A stretch of DNA of 8,385 nt from Campylobacteraceae bacterium (GTDB lineage Bacteria > Campylobacterota > Campylobacteria > Campylobacterales > Sulfurospirillaceae): the NCBI GenBank assembly GCA_027013265.1, contig JALUXQ010000183.1:1-8385 (forward strand), written 5' to 3'. Positions 1-5,413 of this stretch are shown here, piece after piece (within the stretch, counting starts at the first letter, position 1; each line of letters begins with the position of its first letter). The notes below the pieces were generated by a model that saw only the letters and a program-made list of their open reading frames with translations, was not told the origin of the DNA and ran no database searches. The position numbers and the translations under genes are program-made.

Positions 1-29
1 TGACCTTACGCACTAAATGCAATACTGAG

Positions 30-129
30 CAAAAAGAGAACGCTTCATATGCGAGGCAGGTTTTTGCAAGCGTAGCCGTAGCTACGGTTGTGAAAGCCTA
101 ACGAAGTCAGATGATGCGTTATCTTTTTG
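30..129. repeat. Left hairpin arm of the structured element
   Basis: Positions 30-48 pair with 111-129 (17 of 19 complementary). After an internal loop, 58-69 pair with 88-99 if three G-U pairs are allowed. The tip is a perfect 12-bp palindrome, CCGTAGCTACGG, at 76-87. The arm starts directly after the left terminal repeat with no spacer. The G-U pairs leave open whether the structure is selected as RNA or as DNA. Confidence 0.65.
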
Positions 130-138
130 TCCTTTGGA

Positions 139-234
139 TGAGACAATTTGCATACAATTACTTCGTTGATAGTGTTTGAAGCTACTAGTAGCTCCTACAT
201 ACTATCGCCTTATACTTGCAAGCAACTTGTCTCA
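139..234. repeat. Right hairpin arm of the structured element
   Basis: TGAGACAA (139-146) pairs perfectly with TTGTCTCA (227-234), and complementarity continues inward with about four mismatches to around 158/215. GATAGT (168-173) pairs with ACTATC (201-206). The tip is a perfect 14-bp palindrome, AGCTACTAGTAGCT, at 180-193. The arm abuts the right terminal repeat at 235. It shares the GTAGC/GCTAC tip core with the left arm. AACGAAG at 100-106 is also perfectly complementary to CTTCGTT at 161-167, so contacts between the two arms are possible. Confidence 0.62.
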
Positions 235-286
235 CTCAGTTTTGTATTTAGTGCGTAAGGTCAGTTTAAAAAAGAGGTAAATAAGT

Positions 287-1168
287 ATGAGTGCAAGTTT
301 ATACGATACTTTGGGTGTTTCAGAAGGAGCATCCGCAGAAGAGATTAAAAAAGCATATCGAAGACTAGCTAGAAAGTATCACCCAGACATAAACAAAGAG
401 AAGGGCGCAGAAGAGAAATTTAAAGAGATAAATGCTGCCTATGAGATACTAAAAGATGATGACAAAAGAAGACAATACGACCAATACGGAGATAGCATGT
501 TCGGTGGTCAAAATTTCCATGATTTTGCTTCTAGTCAAGGTGGAGCTGATCTGGATGAAATCTTAAGAAATATGTTTGGTGGTGGAGGTTTTGGCGGACG
601 CTCAGGATTCGGTGGCTTTAGTAGCAGTGGATTTGGCGGTGGAAGCTTTGGTGGCTTTCAAACTCCTGATTTGGATGTTGAAGCGAGAATTACTGTCCCT
701 TTTAATGTTGCGATCTTAGGAGGTAAGCACTCTATCTCATATGGTGGGGAAAATTTTGACATCAAGATACCAGCAGGTATCAAAAATGGTGAAAAAATGA
801 GACTGAAAGGAAAAGGCAAATCATACCAAGGACAAAAGGGAGACCTTTTCTTGAGTGTAGAGGTAGCAAATAGCATAGAGTATGAAAGAGATGGAGATGA
901 TTTGATTAAAAATCTTGATATCCCACTTAAAACTGCTCTTTTTGGTGGAAAAGTTAGTGTGCAAACTCCATACAAAGAGGTGACACTAAAGGTAAAAGAA
1001 AATACTAAAAATGCCCAAAAATTCCGTGTTAAGGGATACGGCATGATAAATAGAAAGTCTCAAATCAAAGGTGATCTGTATCTAAAGGCAAACATAGTGC
1101 TTCCAAATGTAAAAGATTTAGATGAAGATTTGAAAACATTGATGAAAGATAAATTACCAGATAAGTAA
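287..1168 (+). CDS. cbpA: DnaJ-family co-chaperone CbpA (class B, no zinc finger)
   Basis: A 293-aa J-domain protein that would stimulate the ATPase of DnaK and deliver non-native proteins in the cytoplasm. The J domain spans about residues 4-70 with the essential HPD triad at 32-34. A Gly/Phe-rich linker follows (about 73-125, many GGF/GFGG units), then two beta-rich C-terminal substrate-binding domains (about 128-290). The CxxCxGxG zinc-finger repeats of canonical DnaJ are absent, and the protein has no cysteine, so it is a CbpA/class B type rather than DnaJ proper. The start is supported by AAAGAGG (271-277) nine nt before the ATG. hspR follows after 11 nt, the cbpA-hspR arrangement known in H. 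pylori and C. jejuni, where HspR autoregulates the operon. The upstream promoter is not evident: the leader is occupied by the structured element that ends at 263. Confidence 0.95.
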   Translation: MSASLYDTLGVSEGASAEEIKKAYRRLARKYHPDINKEKGAEEKFKEINAAYEILKDDDKRRQYDQYGDSMFGGQNFHDFASSQGGADLDEILRNMFGGGGFGGRSGFGGFSSSGFGGGSFGGFQTPDLDVEARITVPFNVAILGGKHSISYGGENFDIKIPAGIKNGEKMRLKGKGKSYQGQKGDLFLSVEVANSIEYERDGDDLIKNLDIPLKTALFGGKVSVQTPYKEVTLKVKENTKNAQKFRVKGYGMINRKSQIKGDLYLKANIVLPNVKDLDEDLKTLMKDKLPDK

Positions 1169-1179
1169 GGATATTAGCC

Positions 1180-1551
1180 ATGCATGGATATGAAGAGCCA
1201 GTATATTTGATAAGTGTAGTAGCAAAAGTTTTGACAATTCATCCGCAAACATTAAGACAGTATGAGAGAGAAGGTCTTATATGTCCATCAAGAACGGATG
1301 GCAAGATGAGACTATACTCCCAAAAAGATATAGATAAAATCAAAATGATACAAAGACTCACGAGAGATTTAGGGGTAAATCTTGCTGGAGTTGATATCAT
1401 AATTCAGCTAAAAAATAAAATAGAAGAGTATGAAGAGATTATAGATGAGTTAAAACAAAATGTTGCAAATAACAATAAAAACAGCCTAAGCACAGTAAAT
1501 AATCCATTGGTAAAAAGGGAGAGTTACGAAGTTATACTTTTTGGTGATTAA
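1180..1551 (+). CDS. hspR: Heat-shock repressor HspR (MerR family)
   Basis: A 123-aa MerR-type DNA-binding regulator. The N-terminal winged helix-turn-helix (about residues 8-75) includes HPQTLRQYEREGL and the wing DGKMRLYSQKDI, followed by TRDLGVNLAGVDIII, all highly typical of HspR. The C-terminal part (about 77-100) is a charged, probably coiled-coil dimerisation helix rich in I/E/K, followed by a polar Asn/Ser-rich tail. In H. pylori and C. jejuni HspR represses chaperone operons including its own, with chaperone feedback; that role is inferred here from similarity and gene order. AAGGA lies about 8 nt before the ATG, and the gene follows cbpA by 11 nt, so co-transcription is likely. A terminator follows directly at 1560-1589. 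A clear HAIR operator (CTTGAGT-N7-ACTCAAG) was not found upstream of cbpA. Confidence 0.95.
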   Translation: MHGYEEPVYLISVVAKVLTIHPQTLRQYEREGLICPSRTDGKMRLYSQKDIDKIKMIQRLTRDLGVNLAGVDIIIQLKNKIEEYEEIIDELKQNVANNNKNSLSTVNNPLVKRESYEVILFGD

Positions 1552-1559
1552 CGTTTTGT

Positions 1560-1589
1560 GCCCTCTATTTTGCAAGAGGGCGTGTTTTT
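1560..1589 (+). terminator. Rho-independent terminator of cbpA-hspR
   Basis: GCCCTCT (1560-1566) pairs perfectly with AGAGGGC (1575-1581) across an 8-nt loop, followed by GTGTTTTTA. The stem starts 9 nt after the hspR stop, and the T-run overlaps the cysK stop codon of the convergent operon. Read from the minus strand the stem is followed by ACAAAACG rather than a T-tract, so termination of the cysK transcript here would be weaker or factor-dependent. Confidence 0.85.
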
Positions 1590-2505
1590 ACTCGTATATG
1601 CCAGAACTAAGGTATCGTTCACCTGTGTCACATAGGATGGTGACTATCGTTTTGCCTCTGTTTTCAGGTTTTGAGGCTATCTGTTTGGCTACATAGGCAT
1701 TTGCTCCAGCACTTAATCCGACCAATAAACCCTCCGTTTTGGCCAACTCTCTTGTGGTGGCGAGGGAATTTTCATAGCTTACTTGTATAACATCATCGTA
1801 GATGTCTGTATCTAATACCTTTGGCACAAAGCCAGCTCCTATGCCTTGTATCTTATGCGGACCTGGTTTTCCGCCTGAGAGCACAGGGGAGAGGTCAGGC
1901 TCAACCGCATAGACTTTGATGTTTGGATTTTTCTCTTTTAGGGCTTTTCCTGTTCCTGTTACTGTTCCACCAGTGCCGACGGCAGCTATGAGTATATCAA
2001 CTTTTCCGTTCGTATCTTTCCATATCTCTTTTGCTGTTGTTAACTCATGGATTTTCGGATTGTTTGGATTGTTGAATTGTTGTGGTATAAAAGAGTTTTC
2101 TATCTCACTAGAGAGTTCGTCTGCCTTTTGTATAGCACCATTCATGCCAAATTTTGCATCAGTCAAAACAAGCTTGGCTCCAAATCCACCAAGAAGTTTC
2201 CTTCGTTCTATGCTCATGGAGCTTGGCATTGTCAAGATGAGTTTCAGCCCATAGCTTGCACATACCATAGCGAGTCCAATCCCTGTATTTCCACTTGTTG
2301 GCTCAATTATCGTTGTATTTTTATCTATCTTTCCATCTTTTAGGGCGTTGTCAATCATATTTAGTGCGATTCTATCCTTGACGGAGTGCGAAGGATTTAA
2401 AAATTCACACTTTCCAAGAATCGTAGTCTCTGTCTCATTTGATATTTTATTTAATTTAACTAATGGTGTATTTCCTACCAATTCTCTTACATTTTTTGCG
2501 TACAT
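1588..2505 (-). CDS. cysK: Cysteine synthase / O-acetylserine sulfhydrylase (CysK)
   Basis: A 305-aa PLP enzyme of the beta family (fold type II) that would make L-cysteine from O-acetylserine and sulfide in the cytoplasm. The PLP-binding lysine is K43 in FLNPSHSVKDR, a variant of the common NPGGSVKDR. The substrate-binding TSGNTG loop is at 70-75, the phosphate-binding GTGGT at 177-181, and MPSSMSIERR around 93-102. The C-terminal motif CDTGERYLSS is conserved and the length is normal for the family. The start is fixed by AAAGGA (minus strand, 2512-2517) with 6-nt spacing; this site overlaps the stop codon of the upstream regulator, suggesting translational coupling. It is the last gene of the metY-Rrf2-cysK operon. 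Cystathionine beta-synthase is a related alternative, but the short length without CBS domains and the context favour CysK. Confidence 0.95.
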   Translation of the reverse strand: MYAKNVRELVGNTPLVKLNKISNETETTILGKCEFLNPSHSVKDRIALNMIDNALKDGKIDKNTTIIEPTSGNTGIGLAMVCASYGLKLILTMPSSMSIERRKLLGGFGAKLVLTDAKFGMNGAIQKADELSSEIENSFIPQQFNNPNNPKIHELTTAKEIWKDTNGKVDILIAAVGTGGTVTGTGKALKEKNPNIKVYAVEPDLSPVLSGGKPGPHKIQGIGAGFVPKVLDTDIYDDVIQVSYENSLATTRELAKTEGLLVGLSAGANAYVAKQIASKPENRGKTIVTILCDTGERYLSSGIYE

Positions 2506-2515
2506 TTCGTATCCT

Positions 2516-2932
2516 TTATATAGTATAGTTCATCTGCTTTGATAGCATCTGCTCATAAGTTTCTATGTGCGAGAGTGGCTTGTCAAAGAGTTGATCTAGT
2601 TTTTTATCACAATCGTAAAAAAAGAGATTGAAGATCGGACTCGTTGTTTTTTCTCTGTTTGTATTGAGTTCTCCATCGAGCACCTTGATCACATCTTTTA
2701 TCAAGATTTCCTTTGTATGGTTTGCGATTTTATAACCACCTTTTGCACCTCTTGTGCTATTTACCAAATTTGATTTTTTGAGCTCTGTTAAGATTTGCTC
2801 CAAATAGTTTTGAGGGATATTTGCAATATTTGATATCTCTTTTAATTGCACTAACTCTTGAGTCTCTTTTCTTTTGTATAGTTCGTAAATTGCCATCAAG
2901 CCGTAGATGCTTTTTTTAGTTAAAAGAGCCAT
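2516..2932 (-). CDS. Rrf2-family transcriptional regulator, CymR-like
   Basis: A 138-aa Rrf2 winged-helix regulator. The N-terminal DNA-binding domain includes KKSIYGLMAIYEL (6-18), the recognition region IPQNYLEQILTELKKSNLV (39-57) and the wing RGAKGGY (61-67). The IscR/NsrR-type triad of closely spaced cysteines in the loop near residues 90-110 is missing; the only cysteine is C108. An Fe-S cluster of that kind is therefore unlikely. From memory, length and motif layout match Bacillus/Staphylococcus CymR, the cysteine-metabolism repressor that works in complex with CysK. The gene lies between metY (3-nt gap upstream) and cysK (10-nt gap downstream), which supports control of sulfur assimilation. 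The Shine-Dalgarno is weak (TTAGG within the end of metY), implying coupling to metY translation. Effector and exact targets are unknown. Confidence 0.88.
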   Translation of the reverse strand: MALLTKKSIYGLMAIYELYKRKETQELVQLKEISNIANIPQNYLEQILTELKKSNLVNSTRGAKGGYKIANHTKEILIKDVIKVLDGELNTNREKTTSPIFNLFFYDCDKKLDQLFDKPLSHIETYEQMLSKQMNYTI

Positions 2933-2935
2933 TGT

Positions 2936-4198
2936 CTAGCCTAAAGCATTATTTAAGTCTTCTATCAAATCATCCGCACTTTCTAGTCCGATACTTAGTC
3001 TTATAGAGCCAGGATTTACGCCTACTTTTTCCAAGTCTTCTGCTGGAACTTGACTATGAGTTGTGCTAGCTGGATGAGTGATGATAGACTTTGAATCTCC
3101 TATATTAACAACAACTGCAAAAATCTCTGTACTATCCAAAATCTTTTTTGCATACTCAAAGTCTTCTACTTCAAAATTTAGTAAACCTGAACTCATACTG
3201 TCTTTAAAGTATTTTTTAACCAAATGATGTTGAGGATCGTCCTCTAATCCTGGATATGAGACAGATTTTACTTTCGAGTGTGATTTTAAAAATTTTGCTA
3301 CTTTGTAGGCGTTTTTAGAGTGTTCTCTCATCCTTACATGTAAAGTCTCAAGACCTTGTAAAAATAACCAAGAGTTAAATGGAGATGGAGTAGCACCAAA
3401 ATCTCTCATAAAAGTTAGTCGTGCCCTTAAGGTAAATATCGGAAATGGAAGCTCAGCATATACGAGACCATGGTAGCTTTCATCTGGCTCATTAAAATCT
3501 GGATATCTAGCATTGCCTATAAGTTTATCATTTAGTCCAACTCTTTGTATAAGCACTCCGCCGATAGCAGTACCTTGACCATTTATATATTTGCTTGTGC
3601 TATGCACTACTACATCAACACCATGATTTAATGGCTGAAATAAAACAGGAGTGGCGACTGTATTGTCGCATATCGTTACCACATCATGTCTGTTTGCTAC
3701 CTCTACTATTTTCTCAACATTTGGGATGGCGACTTGAGGATTTGAGAGTGATTCAAAAAATACAACTTTTGTATTTTCATCTATCAACTCTTCAAGCCCA
3801 TCAGCACTACTGCTATCAAAAGTTTTACAGGTAATACCAAATTTTTTTAATGTGTGAGTAGTTAGTGTTGTTGTTCCCCCATATACTTTATCGGATACTA
3901 TTATACTGTCTCCTGCACTAGCAAGGTTTAGTATGGAAAACAGAACAGCAGAGTGTCCACTTGCAGTTGCAAGTGCTGCTTCACCATTTTCAACAGCAGC
4001 CATTCTCGTTTCAAATATATCTGTTGTTGGATTGTTGAGTCTTGTATAGATTGGTCCTAACTCTTTTAGTGCAAAGAGGTTTGCAGCACGATCGGCTGAG
4101 CCAAAGTCATAAGCAGTAGTTTGATATATTGGAACTGACATTGTTCCAAAATCATTTTTATCATATCCAAAATGTAAAGCCTTAGTTTCTTGTGTCAT
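2936..4198 (-). CDS. metY: O-acetylhomoserine sulfhydrylase (MetY), Cys/Met metabolism PLP enzyme
   Basis: A 420-aa fold type I PLP enzyme of the cystathionine gamma-synthase-like family that would form homocysteine from O-acetylhomoserine and sulfide. Numbering from the chosen start, visible features are YTRLNNPT (51-58, Tyr/Arg contacting PLP phosphate), ASGHSA (79-84), D178 in CDNT (contacts the PLP ring nitrogen), and the Schiff-base lysine K203 in HSTSKY. The length of 420 and the insertions after about 230 fit MetY rather than the shorter MetB/MetC. The frame opens 11 codons earlier at 4231, but the ATG at 4196-4198 has AAAGGA (4205-4210) with 6-nt spacing and gives the usual MetY N-terminus (TQETKALHFGYD), so it is preferred. 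It is the first gene of the operon behind the promoter at 4246-4274. Exact acceptor (O-acetyl versus O-succinyl-homoserine) is inferred. Confidence 0.93.
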   Translation of the reverse strand: MTQETKALHFGYDKNDFGTMSVPIYQTTAYDFGSADRAANLFALKELGPIYTRLNNPTTDIFETRMAAVENGEAALATASGHSAVLFSILNLASAGDSIIVSDKVYGGTTTLTTHTLKKFGITCKTFDSSSADGLEELIDENTKVVFFESLSNPQVAIPNVEKIVEVANRHDVVTICDNTVATPVLFQPLNHGVDVVVHSTSKYINGQGTAIGGVLIQRVGLNDKLIGNARYPDFNEPDESYHGLVYAELPFPIFTLRARLTFMRDFGATPSPFNSWLFLQGLETLHVRMREHSKNAYKVAKFLKSHSKVKSVSYPGLEDDPQHHLVKKYFKDSMSSGLLNFEVEDFEYAKKILDSTEIFAVVVNIGDSKSIITHPASTTHSQVPAEDLEKVGVNPGSIRLSIGLESADDLIEDLNNALG

Positions 4199-4204
4199 GT
4201 GATT

Positions 4205-4210
4205 TCCTTT
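4205..4210 (-). promoter_or_regulatory. Ribosome binding site that sets the metY start
   Basis: AAAGGA on the minus strand sits 6 nt before the ATG at 4198. No comparable site precedes the upstream in-frame ATG at 4231, so the 11-residue N-terminal extension is unlikely to be translated. Confidence 0.8.
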
Positions 4211-4245
4211 TGATAGGGCAGGGTAGCCCATAAAATATTTGACGA

Positions 4246-4274
4246 ATTATATAATAAAATATATTTAATGTCAA
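4246..4274 (-). promoter_or_regulatory. Consensus sigma-70 promoter of the metY-Rrf2-cysK operon
   Basis: On the minus strand TTGACA (4269-4274) and TATAAT (4246-4251) are separated by exactly 17 nt (4252-4268): both hexamers are perfect consensus. Transcription would start near 4239, giving a leader of about 40 nt before the metY ATG at 4198. A perfect -35 box is uncommon in Campylobacterota, whose housekeeping promoters usually rely on an extended -10 and AT-rich upstream DNA. A promoter this strong would be expected to need a repressor. Confidence 0.88.
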
Positions 4275-4277
4275 GTA

Positions 4278-4298
4278 TTCCTATAAAAAAACTAGGAA
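4278..4298. promoter_or_regulatory. Candidate operator dyad upstream of the metY promoter
   Basis: TTCCTA (4278-4283) and TAGGAA (4293-4298) form a perfect inverted repeat with a 9-nt A-rich spacer, beginning 4 nt beyond the -35 box of the metY promoter. Read on the minus strand the promoter-proximal half gives ATAGGAATA, which recalls the ATMGGAATT end of the B. subtilis CymR motif as I remember it; the other half of that motif does not fit well. Position and symmetry suggest an operator for the Rrf2 regulator of this operon. This is inference. Confidence 0.45.
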
Positions 4299-4381
4299 AT
4301 AAAATTATCTTCTACTCTTTTACCCCAAATAATTTTTTTTGTTTGTTAGTAGGCTCTATAAATCATAGTCTCACTTGTTAG

Positions 4382-4416
4382 TTATAATACATATTATATT
4401 ATGTATTATAATACAT
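4382..4416. repeat. Inverted repeat with a duplicated arm, possible operator cluster
   Basis: TTATAATACAT (4382-4392) and ATGTATTATAA (4401-4411) are a perfect 11-bp inverted repeat with an 8-nt spacer. The same 11-mer recurs directly at 4406-4416, and the match continues one base to 4417. Both direct copies contain TATAAT (4383-4388 and 4407-4412). The TTATAAT/ATTATAA character is reminiscent of Fur/PerR-type boxes, but the spacing does not match the classic form. It may be an operator, a pair of overlapping promoters, or both. Confidence 0.5.
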
Positions 4417-4657
4417 AACTACTGAAATAAAGTGCTTTAACTGACTTAAAAAGAGCTATAATTTCAGAGCTAACATGTTAGTAATTACATAGATATTTTA
4501 TTTATGTTTCACAAAATATCTTTAAAACATAGATAATATGTAAAATTTTTACAAGTGTTGATTTAGTATTTTTTAATGTATTGTGTTTGAGGGATTGTTT
4601 GATTGACGAGATAAATATTGCACCAATTTTCATCTTATATTTTTTTATGTAAGCATG

Positions 4658-4666
4658 TGGTACAAT
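4658..4666 (+). promoter_or_regulatory. Extended -10 promoter of the DUF2018-hemA-proS operon
   Basis: TGG-TACAAT (4658-4666) matches the TGnTAnAAT extended -10 typical of Campylobacterota housekeeping promoters. A T-rich tract (4638-4647) lies upstream in place of a -35 box. The start site would be near 4673, only about 20 nt before the ATG at 4694, leaving just room for TAAAGGA (4679-4685). Confidence 0.65.
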
Positions 4667-4693
4667 CACTGTTTTACTTAAAGGATAAAATTT

Positions 4694-4975
4694 ATGTTTA
4701 CAAATGATGAAGATGATTTCTTGATGGGAAGTCCAAGAAGTAAGTTTTTTGATATAGTTTACAATGCAAACAGGTCACTAGCAGAGCAGTCAATCGAAGG
4801 TGTATTTGACAGATATTGTGCTATGGAGTTGCTTTTAGAAGAGTTTATAAAAGATGAAAATGAACTAGAATACCGCTTAAATGAAATCATATTTAATAGA
4901 ACTGATGAGATGGGGACAAGAAAAAATTCACTCTTTTTAAGTGCCACAGGAGATGTTTTAACTCAGCATGAGTAA
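4694..4975 (+). CDS. DUF2018 family protein
   Basis: A 93-aa acidic, probably all-helical cytoplasmic protein of unknown function. The central stretch RYCAMELLLEEFIKDENELE (about 40-59) and the preceding FFDIVYNANRSLAEQS are the recognisable core of the DUF2018 family, restricted as far as I know to Campylobacterota. The H. pylori member HP0242 (about 92 aa) is known from structural work as an intertwined, knotted homodimer; that fold is expected here by homology, not seen. The start is supported by TAAAGGA (4679-4685) with 8-nt spacing. It is the first gene of the operon and overlaps the next gene by 8 nt. Its biological role and its link to heme or quinone synthesis are unknown. Confidence 0.85.
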   Translation: MFTNDEDDFLMGSPRSKFFDIVYNANRSLAEQSIEGVFDRYCAMELLLEEFIKDENELEYRLNEIIFNRTDEMGTRKNSLFLSATGDVLTQHE

Positions 4976-5408
4976 GATAATTTTCTTAATAATTTTACTG
5001 CTGTTTAGTGATATTTCATATGCCAAAAAACAAAAACTTTGGAGCTTTCAATACAGTTTTAATCTAAAAAAAGATAAAATCGCAACTGTATTTATAAACA
5101 AGAGTGATAAAGATAAAAAAGGAAATAGCCTATATGTCCTAAAATTTAGATGGACACTATATGCCAATAAAAGCTTGATTGTCTTAGCAAATTATATGAA
5201 TTATCCGCACCAATATGTCCTAAAAAAAGAGAGATTGCTAGATAGTATTCGGATAAAATTGTTAAGCGATGGGCGAGATTATAATGGAAAAGCTTATGCT
5301 CTTATCGTCTTTTCTGATTTTGATAATAAAAGACAAATAGCAACTTTAAATGTATACATAAAAGACGAAATGAAAAGAATGACGATAGATTTTCAAGAAC
5401 CAAAATAG
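4968..5408 (+). CDS. Small exported protein of unknown function
   Basis: A 146-aa protein that I do not recognise. The N-terminus is a clear Sec signal peptide: K3, a hydrophobic core at 4-13 (IIFLIILLLF), and a likely signal peptidase I site after S17-Y-A19, before KK. There is no lipobox cysteine, so it should be a soluble periplasmic or exported protein of about 127 residues. The mature part is very lysine-rich, has no cysteine and no other membrane segment, and its alternating pattern suggests mostly beta structure. It starts inside the end of the DUF2018 gene (8-nt overlap). The nearest Shine-Dalgarno (AGGAGA, 4948-4953) is 14 nt away, so translation is probably coupled; an in-frame stop at 4959-4961 excludes an earlier start. 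Its position corresponds to the small gene between DUF2018 and the polyprenyl synthase in H. pylori (HP0241, from memory). Confidence 0.78.
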   Translation: MSKIIFLIILLLFSDISYAKKQKLWSFQYSFNLKKDKIATVFINKSDKDKKGNSLYVLKFRWTLYANKSLIVLANYMNYPHQYVLKKERLLDSIRIKLLSDGRDYNGKAYALIVFSDFDNKRQIATLNVYIKDEMKRMTIDFQEPK

Positions 5409-5413
5409 CAAAA

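Larger units (their letters stand above)
1..263. mobile_element. MITE-like / cloverleaf structured element with 29-nt terminal inverted repeats
   Basis: The first 29 nt (1-29) and the reverse complement of 235-263 agree at 27 of 29 positions, the outermost 18 perfectly (TGACCTTACGCACTAAAT). Between them lie two large hairpin arms (30-129 and 139-234), joined by a 9-nt linker (130-138) that is itself a small TCC-TTT-GGA dyad. Almost every base is therefore in a potential stem, and the whole could fold as a cloverleaf or extruded cruciform. By hand count GC is about 41 percent. No open frame of note lies inside and no transposase is seen, so a non-autonomous element (MITE) is the simplest reading; a structured RNA is an alternative. 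The left edge coincides with the window edge, so any target duplication, or a further extension of the repeat, cannot be seen. Confidence 0.72.
4232..4693. other. AT-rich divergent intergenic region without a gene
   Basis: This 462-nt stretch separates the divergent metY and DUF2018 operons. No convincing open frame with a ribosome binding site is seen on either strand. It holds the metY promoter and dyad (4246-4298), three copies of TGTTAGT (4344-4350, 4376-4382, 4476-4482), the last in the perfect palindrome CTAACATGTTAG (4470-4481), a dyad with duplicated arm (4382-4416), an isolated TATAAT (4457-4462), a 9-bp AT-rich inverted repeat (4491-4499 with 4513-4521), and the extended -10 promoter of the DUF2018 operon (4658-4666). 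An unannotated small RNA is possible but not supported directly. Confidence 0.6.

Noticed and set aside
101..127. GCCTAAC followed by GTTATCT resembling integron attC core sites
   Set aside because: The second box does not fit GTTRRRY, the spacing is far too short for attC, and both sequences fall within one hairpin arm of the larger element; no integrase or cassette is present.
210..286. HspR operator (HAIR) upstream of cbpA
   Set aside because: CTTGCAAG-like strings occur, but there is no CTTGAGT-N7-ACTCAAG arrangement, and those strings belong to the arm of the structured element.
658..1044. Open frame on the minus strand inside cbpA
   Set aside because: It lies wholly antisense to a well-supported gene, lacks a ribosome binding site and family features, and reflects the codon usage of cbpA.
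2516..2932. Rrf2 regulator as IscR
   Set aside because: The three cysteines that ligate the Fe-S cluster are absent and the neighbours are sulfur-assimilation genes, with no iscS or iscU.
4199..4245. SAM or other riboswitch upstream of metY
   Set aside because: The predicted leader is only about 40 nt, with one 4-bp stem; known SAM riboswitches do not fit.
4491..4521. AGATATTTT/AAAATATCT hairpin as a terminator
   Set aside because: The stem is almost wholly A-T with a 13-nt loop and is not followed by a T-tract; no gene ends before it.
4653..4680. Sigma-54 promoter (GG at -24, GC at -12) before the DUF2018 gene
   Set aside because: TGGTAC is present but the -12 TTGC element is missing; the extended -10 reading fits better.
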